Assembly (NCBI RefSeq): GCF_022808675.1
Contig: NZ_JAKZKV010000002.1
Span: 248,001 to 312,000, forward strand
Length of the DNA stretch: 64,000 nt
Source of the DNA: Parabacteroides sp. FAFU027
GTDB taxonomy: Bacteria; Bacteroidota; Bacteroidia; Bacteroidales; UBA7332
Direction: 5' to 3'
The position numbers and the translations under genes were made by a program. The notes beneath the pieces were generated by a model. It was not told where the DNA came from and ran no database searches. It saw only the letters and a list, made by a program, of their open reading frames with translations. Below, piece after piece: positions 27,634 to 37,900 of the stretch. Within the stretch, counting starts at the first letter, position 1. Each line of letters begins with the position of its first letter.

Positions 27634-27690
27634 GCAAGCCGGGAGGCTTGCTTTTAGCAATGACGAAGCGAGACGCTTCGCCAAACGACC
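27634..27690 (+). repeat. Double-hairpin dispersed repeat (family A), copy 3
   Basis: Hairpin 1 is GCAAGCC / GGGA / GGCTTGC (27634-27651) and hairpin 2 is CGAAGCG / AGA / CGCTTCG (27664-27680). Both stems differ from copies 1 and 2 by paired, compensating changes. Confidence 0.75.
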
Positions 27691-27789
27691 GCGCTACGGT
27701 TTTGGCACGCTACTGGCAACGGGGTGGAACCTTCGCCAAACTGCCTAACGATCTAACTACGGTTATCGCATGCTACTGGCAACAGGGTG

Positions 27790-27950
27790 TACTGCCACTT
27801 GGAGGTCGCTCCTGAGGTAAAGACCCTTCCGGGGTAAGTATGCGCTTGAGTACTCCATTTTCGTAAATATAGCTACCGCAATAATCAGTCTTCGAGGTGA
27901 GCGCAATCAGGCTGGTATTTTCAGTCGTTGAGCCAATTAGAATAAACACC
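27790..27950 (-). pseudogene. RHS-repeat core remnant
   Basis: On the minus strand one frame reads STTENTSLIALTSKTDYCG then SYIYENGVLKRILTPEG, which closely resembles the pre-core segment of Bacteroidota RHS proteins (TDYCGN.IYENG.LKRIL). No start codon or downstream core (YYLKDHLGN) follows; the frame is lost near 27785. It is probably a fragment left by recombination or truncation of an RHS toxin gene. Confidence 0.6.
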
Positions 27951-27985
27951 TGGGGGGTCGATGTCAGGTAGCGTGCCTGGTGAAA

Positions 27986-28495
27986 TCATCTCTGCTTTAA
28001 ATTAATTACACCAATAACCTTTAATCCATGATTCAAATCACCATCAGGATCTAGCTTATAAATACCGACTACTATATTCCGATCCGATGTTTCTTTACTT
28101 AAACCAACAACCCCATACAGGTCTCTAAGATTATCTACAAAACAAGAATCACCTAACTTCATTATCCAATTATCACCATAGTTATCACTATTGTAAAAAA
28201 ACTTATTATCTAATCTTATGTCCAGCAATAAAGTCTTATATAAAGAATCTGAGCTATCAAAGACTTCTGATTTATAAAAACAAAGCTTCTCTAACCAGGC
28301 ATTATCAATTGTCATTTTCAAAGAATCAGAGTTAGTTCTAACTTTTACCGAATACGCCTTAATATATGTTTTATGCACTTTAGACTCCTTTAACGACATG
28401 GAAAATTCCCGATCTTTTCGTTCATATCTTGATAAACTACAAGAGAAAATACCTATAAATAATATTGGAATTATAAATTGAAATATACGTCTCAT
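27986..28495 (-). CDS. Small hypothetical lipoprotein, possible orphan immunity protein
   Basis: 169 residues. Signal plus lipobox FSC (MRRIFQFIIPILFIGIFSC) implies lipid anchoring. The mature part has no recognised domain; it includes WLEKLCFYKSEVFDSSDSL, a core with DNWIMKLGDSCFVDNL and an end GLKVIGVINLKQR. It is AT-rich and sits immediately upstream (same strand) of the RHS-core remnant, a position where immunity genes of displaced RHS cassettes are often found. Function is inference only. Confidence 0.55.
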   Translation of the reverse strand: MRRIFQFIIPILFIGIFSCSLSRYERKDREFSMSLKESKVHKTYIKAYSVKVRTNSDSLKMTIDNAWLEKLCFYKSEVFDSSDSLYKTLLLDIRLDNKFFYNSDNYGDNWIMKLGDSCFVDNLRDLYGVVGLSKETSDRNIVVGIYKLDPDGDLNHGLKVIGVINLKQR

Positions 28496-28596
28496 AATAG
28501 TTCTATTTAACAGTTATGGCAATATTGGGATTCTGCTGTATCCATGAATTGATTAACATGCTAGCCTCAGACCAAGTCTCAGTCTTATTTTCATCC

Positions 28597-28770
28597 CCGT
28601 TCGGCGACAGGCTCTGCCTTCGTCGTCACAAAATCAAGGCCTCCTGGCCTTACCTTAGTGTAAGAATCCTCTTCAAAATTGATCAACCTCACACACTAGG
28701 CCTTTTGATTTCATGACCGACCTTCAAAAATAACATTTCTTTCCGGAAGAAAACTCAACGACCGATAAGA
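28597..28770. repeat. Family B dispersed repeat, copy 2
   Basis: CCGTTCGGCGACAGGCT, CTTCGTCGTCA, AAGGCC/GGCCTT palindrome and a tail with TTCAAAAATAACATTTCTTT; near-identical to 4845-5003. Together with the minisatellite and the gene end it forms one duplicated block. Confidence 0.8.
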
Positions 28771-28784
28771 ACGGAGGAGCGGGG

Positions 28785-28939
28785 CACTGAAAAATGCAAG
28801 GGAGCCACTGAAAAACGCTCCGGAGTCACTCCGAAATGCGACAGCGGCACTGAAAAATGGATGGTCGGCGCTGAAAAACGCGACAGCGGCACTGAAAAAT
28901 GCGAGGGAGAGTGACTCCCACGCATTTTTCAGTGCCGCT
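28785..28939. repeat. 21-bp minisatellite (6 units) and hairpin downstream of the giant gene
   Basis: Six 21-bp units with the CACTGAAAAATGC core. The last unit pairs with its inverted partner to give a 19-bp perfect outer stem and a GGGAG/CTCCC inner stem (28885-28939). The hairpin begins 24 bases past the stop codon of the giant gene, so it probably terminates that transcript. Two middle units of the copy at 5034 are missing here. Confidence 0.85.
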
Positions 28940-28963
28940 ATTGGATAATTGATTGATGTTGAT

Positions 28964-31900
28964 TTATTCCTTAATCACCTTCGTGGTCGATGTGCCTTCT
29001 TTGGCAATCACGCTGATGGTGTAAACGCCGGTTACACACTGACCGATGTCGATGCTGAAGCGGGTGACCGATTTATCTTTGGCAATTACTTGCACGGTCT
29101 GTCCGCGGCTGTCATACACCATCACAACGTACCCTTCGGCAAACGGTTCGTTGATGGTGACATAGACGATGCCTTTGGTCGGATTAGGATAGAGGGATAC
29201 ACGCTTACTATCCGCCTTCACGTAAGGAACGCCGCTGCCGCCTGTATTTTTCACCAACACCGTGATCTGGTCAGCCGGAGAATCGGCTTTGCCATCATTA
29301 ACCACCAGCGTAAAGGTATATTCCGTATCCTTATCAACCATCGGTGCGGTAAAGACCGGTTTAGCCACATTCGCAGCGCTCAGGGTAATGCCTGCCGGAG
29401 CCGTCCATTTGTAGGTAAACGTATCGCCATCCGGATCACTGGAGGCCGAGCCATTGAGCGTAACCAATTCGCCTTCGTTGACCGTCTGGTCAGGACCGGC
29501 ATTGGCCACCGGAGCCTTATTGGGCTGAATGATCCACTCGGCTATCGCACTGACTGCACCCTCTTTTCCGCTCAGGTATTTCCGCAAAGCAGTCAGATCA
29601 GCCGTCAGCGTGTAGGTACCGCCCACGCCTTGCACGGCCTGACGGATGCCTTTCACGGCATAGACCTTATCCGAAATCTTCACGATAGAGAGCGGCGCCG
29701 TGCTGACAACTATGCCATTGGCTTTCAGGGTCAGGTATTGTTTTAGCTGGTCATCAGCCAACAGTTTATCGGAGAATTCCAGTACTAGCGAATCGGGCTG
29801 CAATACCTGCGAAGTCGAAGGCACATTCGTCCATTGGGCCGACAACGCGATATTATCAATCGAAATATCGAGCGTCGTGATGGACTGGTTCGACAAGGTA
29901 TCGAGACAATAGACTTCGAGCTCCATATTACTACTGTTACTCAGACTCACCGGCAGGATTAACTGACCGGTACCGACATTGGCGGTGTCTTTGAGCAAGG
30001 TCAATGTGCCATAGGAATTCTGATACAACTGAATCCTGGATTTCGGTGCATTTACCATCATGATAACTGACAGATTCGGAGTTGCCGTGATGGCGTCCGT
30101 AGCGGAATAACCCATATCCGGAGCAATGTGCAGGTTGGTTACGGCAGGAGGAGCCGTCCGGTTGACCGTCCATTTCTGTTCTACCGTACCGGAAGCAACA
30201 TTACCTGCCGAATCTGCAATACCGTCCATTTTCACTTTCAGGATATAGTTGCCTTCGTAATAGGTCAGTAACCTGAACTGGGTGAAAAGGAAGGTTGTGC
30301 TGTTGACCTGCGTCAGATTGAGTTGTGACAACGGTTGTCTTACACCATCTTTCCACAATTCGATGGATGAAAGGCCGAAGCCAATGACCGGTTCGGTAAA
30401 CCGGACCTCAACCTCTGTAGCGTGTTGGGCATCGAATCCGCCGGTGCTTCTGCGCAGTATCTGTGAAACAGCCGGTGCGTGCGTATCGACTCTCCACTGC
30501 ACGGATTGCGGCAGTACGCCTGAAACATTGTCCTGAGACTTGATTTTAGTCAAATCGACCGTCAGCTTGTAAGTCGCATCGGCAGACAGGAAGCTGCTCA
30601 GTCCGGATATCTTAAACAGTTTGCTTTGCGTATCCATCGTGGTGATGGTAACCGTTCCGGTAATTGGCACGCCATCTTTTGTCCAGGTAAAGCGGTCACC
30701 CGTCAGCGTCGAGGTGTTGATTGGCACCGTAAACCGCACAATGAGGTAATCAATAGGTGTACCAACTCCATTAGCGGGCAGTCCGGTAAACTCTACAATC
30801 GCCGGTGTATGGGCATATTGCGTCCATCCCACCTTGAATCCCTCTGTACCGGAGACGCCGGAGGTATCTTTGATACCGGCTGCCTGGATGGTCAGTACAT
30901 AGAATCCGTCACCAATGGTCTTCGTAGTCAGGTCAACGTCAAAGGTGGTCGGACTGGTCTGTGTCACCGTCACCGTATTATCCATGATATTATCGCCGCC
31001 CTGCAGTGACAAGTTCATGTCTTCGTAGGTGAATGTAGCCGGATCAATCGGTTTGTTGAAAGTCACTGTAACTGTGGTTACCGGAGTTGTGGTTACAGCC
31101 ACCGGTATATTGTCCACCTTAATGACTTTCGGCGGGTTCTGTTCTTTCAGGGTAAACAGAAGTTTGTATTTCACCTGTAAAATAGCAGAGAAGTCATCCA
31201 CGAAATGAAGCATATTTTCATAAACCGGATCCTTACCGTCAGGCAAGGTTACAAAGGTTTGCCAAACGTTATCGAGCGGAATAACCTGGTTGTCAGATTC
31301 ACGGATAACGCTCACCAGTTTGTACCTGCCGCCGGTCGGATCACTGATCTTCGCATAGTTCCAGCCAAGCAGGAATGGAGTTACGGTCAGTTCTCCTTCA
31401 TAATTTGTAGCATTGATATTGCCGGTTATTGAAACGGATTTGGCCGGATGCACATCGAGCGTAGTTCCATTTGACAGGTAAATAATATCCGGTGTTTCAC
31501 TGGCATCCTGGACTTCATTGACCAGGAAATCGTTGATACCGTCTTCCATCGTATAGACGCGGATGCTCTTGATCAATTCGTGAAGCGTTGCCCCGCTCAC
31601 CAGGCTCAGGTCAGGATTGCCAAAACTATTCAGGTGGGTTAACTTCGTTTCGTAGGAGACAAAGTGACCAAGCAGTGTGCTGGTAAACCACCATTCACCA
31701 ATGGCCGTGCTCTTTGGCGCAATGTTGCCAAAGTCAATATTGGTAACTTCCAACTGGCGCTCCTGACCATTCAGATTCGAAGCAATCAGAGCAAACTTGA
31801 TCGCCAGTCCTTTTTCATTATCCACAATCACCGGTTGAGCCGATTCCACTTTTACGCTCTTCGCCGTACCGTAACCGTTATTCTGAATCATCAATGCCAG

Positions 31901-34900
31901 TTCAGCCGGAACAATCGGCTCGATGGTCGGCGTCAACGGATCATCGCCCAGAATATCCCGCTGCATGAAGTAATGCAGCCAGAGATCCGGACTCGGGTGA
32001 ACCTCAAGCGTTACCGGATACAATACCCGTGTGACGGTGGTTCCGCTAAACGGATCGAGGTATGAGAACGATCCTCCGAAGGAATAGCTCTTGGCAACAG
32101 TCGGTGCGGCGCCCTTTTCAGGGATAAACTGAATGGTCGCGCTACCTTTCTGACCAGCACCCAGTTCCCCTGTTCCGTCTATTCCGGTCAGGATATCGAG
32201 CGCTTTGGTATTGATCTGGAAGAGATCATTGGCCAGATTGCCGTTTTCATCCTTCACCTCAAGATTCAGCTTAACCTCTTTCATCGCTGTCGTGGTATTG
32301 CCATTCGAAATGGTCAATGTTCCGTCGAAGGCTTCACGTGTCATGGTCAGCTTTTGGGAAATCTGGATTGTGACGGAAGCACAGACGGATTTCCGTCCGC
32401 TTTCAATCTGATCCTGAGTAGTGGCCCAGGCATCTGAAAGCATATCGAATATTCCTTCGTAACCACGCTTGTTGGCATAACGGCTGGCGGAATCCAGTTT
32501 AGAGATATAGACTTTTAATTTTACTTTGTCAATAATATCAGGATATTCATCATTAGGCGAATAGATCTGCTTATTCCAGGCGATCAGTGAATTATTCCAT
32601 CTGGAAGTAAACCGGTCAACATCATCAGAGGTAATGTCAGTTCCCTGCATCTTTTGATTGATCCGGGATATGTCTTCCGGCAGGAATGATCTGGTTTGCC
32701 GGATAAACGAGTCAACCGCATTGATAAAATCATGAGTATTCACCCTTGAACGCCATTCCCAATTGCCCATTATTTCTCCGGAAATACTATCCAATGCCTC
32801 GTAACCATAGATGTAATAAGTCAGGTCCTGCATGGATTGTTTCAGGATTGGAGGCATTTTTTGAAGCGCCGCCACATTCGTCATCGCATTGATATCATCA
32901 ACCACCATCGCCGATTTTACAAATACAGGAGGATCCTGATAGCATTCCCAGGCAGTCCTGATCAGGCCGTACAAACAACCTATTTCAGATAAGTCAATTA
33001 CTAACCCTGCTGCGGTCATTGCACAATCAGCGACGTCCTTCAATGCGATATCCATATCTGCCAGACTTAACAGACATCCAATGATACCGGCGCCATTCGT
33101 GATAACCGGGCCTAATGCCGGGATGCAGCCAATAGCAGTCAGGCCCAAAGACATCAGACAGTTGTCGCACTCTGCCGTAGGAGCTGTAACCGGGATCGCA
33201 CTACCGGAAGCACCGGTAGGCCAACCTCCACCACCGCCATAAGAAGGATCACCGACAGGACCACCTCCACCGGGCAGACTGATTGAACCGGTATAAGTAC
33301 ATTCACGTCCGGTAAATGTGATTCCCTTATCGGAGCGGTGCCATTTCTTGTCCGGACCACACTGGAATCCATAGATGGTATAAACGACGTCATGGCAGTT
33401 AAGCGCCTCTTCAGTAGATTCCGCAGAGCGTAATCCACTGACCGGATTGGGTGAATAGCCAGCCCGTCGCTTCATCACTACCGGAACCTGAATAGACTGC
33501 TGTGCCAGTAAATTCATCGTCGTGAAGTTGGTGACAAACTCATATTCCGGATCATTCGGGAAGTTGAGCTGCACGTCGGTTGCCGTAATCAGGCCTTTAT
33601 TGGTCAGAGTCACCATGAAAGTATAGGTTTCGTCATTGACCAATTGAGGCATTTCAGATGGCATTTCAATCACAACGACCGGTACAGGCACACTGGTTTC
33701 GTACTGCATGATCAGGTCAATCTTGTACTGATCCTGAATCTCCGTAGGCACGACTTCCCAGGTATAAGAGATGGCCTGGAAGCTGAGATAGGCCGTAGCC
33801 GTATTTTCCCGTCCCGGGTCAATGGTAACGATATTCTGGTAAGTATCGTGCTTAGTGGCCTCAACGGTCAGGCGGTAATTACCTTCCGGCAGGCTGTCCA
33901 CTTTAAACAGGCCATCGGCATCGGTAAATCCTTCCGCTAAAATTACCCCGCTGAACGGGTGACGTACTACGACATGCGCTCCACTCAGGTGTGGTGCACT
34001 TTCAGTGAAATAGGTGTATTCGTCCACCGCATCCACTTTCAGGCTACCGGTGGCTTCCGATACCGCTTCGAGTTTGTAAGGAATGGATAGCCCCAGGCCA
34101 TTGGAACAGTTTACCGCAATATTTCCGGTAATCGGAGTATTAAGCGGAACATCCGTAGGTGTCAGCTTCAGGGTTACCTTCACGGTATCCCACGGCAGAA
34201 TATTCGAAATGGTATCCGCACTGACCAGACTCATATAGGAGACATTCGGCAGAGTAATCCATGTTTTACCCGCTTCGCCCGCGCCACTGTTATAGACCAA
34301 CAATTCGTAATAACGTGATTTGTCCTTGGTCATGGTGGTGTTGATGCTGACAGGTAGCGCATTCAATTGGGCCTCAACAGCCTGGCAATAGTAATAAGCC
34401 GGGAACTGGGTCGAAGCGCCTTCATTGCTTTCAATGGTCAGGTAGATTTTCTTGTAATCTTTGCCCGTTGTGATCTCCGTACCTTTAACTGTAAAGTTGA
34501 TCAATACTGAACCGGCGCCCGGAAGCGTCTTCACAGTATCGAAGGTCATTGTACATCCCGCAGGCAGGAAGTCCGGTTTCACAATCAGGTTGGTCAGGGC
34601 AACATTGCTGCTGTTGTTGATCTGGATAGTACCGGTCAGCGACAGATTCTTCTTCGTTACCCAAATGAGATAGTCGGAAGTCGCCCGTTTCATTCCCAGG
34701 ATGTCAAATGCATCCTGTTCGGTACTCAATCCTTGTCCGGGATAGCAGGCGCCTACGCTGAAGTGTCCCGCTTCATTGAAAAGAGGCGTAAACTGGATCT
34801 GGTATTTACCCTGATCATCGGTCGTTGCCGAAAGCTGACGGCGTGTGCCGTTACAAAGCAGATAGACATCCACATTGACATTCGCAGCCGGTTTGGCATT

Positions 34901-37900
34901 CAGTTTCGTTGCCGTTCCGTGAATGGTAACCGGGAGGTTTTGCAGGAAAACGGTCTGATCGACAATCGCCGTCGCGCTGTATTCGGGAGCAATCTCGATG
35001 GCAAGCGGTTGCGACGTATTATTCGTATAAACCAGTTCGGTAACAATATTATCCGGATTGGCTTTGGCTATGATCTTATAGGTTCCGGTCTTGCCCGGCA
35101 TTTTCAGGTTAAATACAAACCGGAGCGAATCACCTGTTGGAATACCGTTCGGAGCGGTGTAGTAACCCAGTAAATCATCATTACCATCCACATAATCGTC
35201 TTTGGATAAATAGAAATTGACGATGGTTCCCGGAGGTGCATTCAGGTAACCGACATTTTGCAGATAACCGGAAATCTGAATGGAACTGTCCGTCACAGCC
35301 TTGCTTTGGCTCAAGGCAACATGGGCAAAGGCGTAATCCGGTTTGTTCAAATCGGTTACGTACAGATAGCAATAACCGGAGGCATAACCGGGTGTGCTTA
35401 CCTCAAAGGTTACCATCTGATTACCATCCTGAACGCCATCGTTTAATGTACTTATCGGTACAGATACGGAAGTTTGCCCGGCGGTAATAACAGCCGATGT
35501 CTGCATACTGACCTCTGTCGGATCATTGTATTTAATCGTTATGGGCAAATCATTTGTCGGAGGTGTATTTCGGGAAATGGTCAGGGTTCCGGCATTTACC
35601 TTGCCTTCGTAAAGCGAGGCCGGATTAGCTGAAGCGCTCAGTGACGGACCGTCATTATCGACAACCACCAGATCCTGCTGCACGATGCCGCCATTTTCGG
35701 CAGAGGTATTGCAACTACAGGAAGAGAGATAAATGGAACCTTTGATGGTCACTTTCCGGTTGCCATCCACCAGATTATTGTCGATTACGCCGATGTTGAA
35801 TTTTACTTCGCTTACCCCTTTATTCAGGGAAATGGAGCCCGGCAGAATCAGTGTATTGCTTAGAGACGGAGTCAGATTCACTGTAATCACGCCATCCCCT
35901 TTCATCCGTTTAATCACGCCATAGGTGGCATAAATACCGGCAGATTCCTGTACGGTATCCATCAGCAACTTGAATTCCACTTCAGGCAAATCATTATCCG
36001 TAATAAATGCGGTGTCTTTGCCCGAAACGTAACCATAGGCGCTTACCGTCAGTATCGCATTGTCGTTCAATTCGGCCACCTGGTCATCGGTCACATACAC
36101 CGGAACGACTATTGATGCCTGATTAGCCGGTATCTCGGCATGGTTATCAAAGCTCCATTGCGACGGTTTGTCCGTGGACACAGACAGCGTCAAAGGCGAA
36201 GAGGTAACCAGGTTCCGCGTGATGGTCAGTTGCAGGTTATCCCCTTCAACTGCCGTTTTCTTACTTAATTTCGCGGTGATGACGGTCGCCTCGTTATCGG
36301 TGATTTGCAGTCGGGTTGTATCCCCTCCAAAACCAGATGCAGCCACGGATATGGATACATTCCGCGTGCCATCCACCAGCAAATTATCAATTGCTTTCAG
36401 GTAGAAAACGGCAGACGAGTTATTGGCCGGAATGGTCACCGTGGCCGGAATGGTGATTTGTCCGGTCGGAGCAACCGTGACATTCGCCGTCATGTCGGCA
36501 TCGTACTCCCCGCTTCGGGTCACTATACAACGGACATCATCGGTCGAACTTTCAATCAATGAACCGGTGGCTATTTCGAGGAAAAGCCGCTTGCCAACAT
36601 TGACATAGTTGGCCGATACCGCCTTGTTATTGGCATCGTTACCGCTATGTTCGATCAGCGTGGAAGAAGGGAAGAGCTCGATCTCAACTTTAGCATCTCC
36701 AGAGAAACGAAGGGCTTCCGGCAATTTGAATTTCGCGGTCCGGGTGATGGTCTCTCCTACCGCCAGGTCACGGGTTACCGTGATGTAGGTCGGATTCAGA
36801 TACGCCCTCACACCCGTAGTCGAAATCAATGAAATCCGTTCCGTCCATCCGCCCAACGCCGCGGCGTTACCGATGTTGCCGACTTTCCAGGTAATCTGCA
36901 AAGAGTCACCCGGTGTGGCTGTAGCCGATGCCGCTATATCTTTCACCAGAATATCCGGGAAAGGTTTGAGCTCGACGGTAATCGGATTGATTGCCCTGAG
37001 TTGGTTGTTATTTTCGGAAAGCTCGGTCACCGAACCGGAATTATCGGCCCTCACCCACAGGTAATATTTCCCGCTGTATTCGGCCGGAACGCTCACCAGA
37101 TAGGATTGGGTATAGGTACCATTGACTGCCAGCGGCCCCATGTTGTATTTGGCCACCATGTAGTTCATGCCGGAATTCCCCGTCGAGTCGGTTGACATAT
37201 AGACGGCATCCGTCCAGAGGCTGCTTCCGGTGGTCGTTTGTCCTATATTTTTAACGGTAAATGTAAGCGTGAAGGCGCTTCCGGATTCCACACTGGCCGG
37301 CATCTGCACATCGGTCACTGTCAAATCGGGAATCGGTCGTACCGAGAAGCTTTGCACATCGCTTTCGGCAGTCGAACACTCATTGACGGAAACCAGTTTC
37401 CAGTTGAATGTTTTTCCGGGAGCAAGGTTATACAGCCAGGTGCTTGTGCCATAAATATAACTGTAGTACGGGGTTGTCGGCATTGTCGTGCCCTGTTCCC
37501 ACAAATAGAGACTGTAATATTTGGCATTCAAAGCCGGCTGCCAGTAAAGGTCAACCGTCGAATTGAGGTTTTGCTTGCCGTTTTCCGGCAACAAACCGGT
37601 CGCCTTCACACAAGGGTTACACTCAGTGGTGACATTTCCGGAATAGGTCAGGGCAAGCAACGACTCGTTACAAAGTACATTCTGGATGTTCACGGAATTG
37701 ACGCCACTGTTAATGGCTTTCATATATACTTTACACAAAATCCCCGTACCGGTAATTCCTGTACCGGATGCAAATGAAACCTTTACAAGATTTGCTTGTG
37801 CGTTATTCTGAACCGAGATATTATAATCTCCGGTAATGGCAGCTGCTTTAATGCCTTCGAGGCTGCTGTTGAATGCCAGTTCAAAACTACCGGAATAGAT

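Larger units (their letters stand above)
27346..27985. other. Intergenic scar between RAYT and the small lipoprotein gene
   Basis: No intact gene. Contents in order: a GC-richer stretch with GGGACTTGCACCCTGCAAGT (unidentified), a right-half palindromic element (27555-27622), a family A double hairpin (27634-27690), two CTACTGGCAACRGGG direct repeats, and an RHS-core remnant (27790-27950). Confidence 0.5.

Noticed and set aside
27458-27748. 96-codon plus-strand frame in the repeat scar
   Set aside because: Composed of a half palindromic element and the family A double hairpin; no family or start signal.
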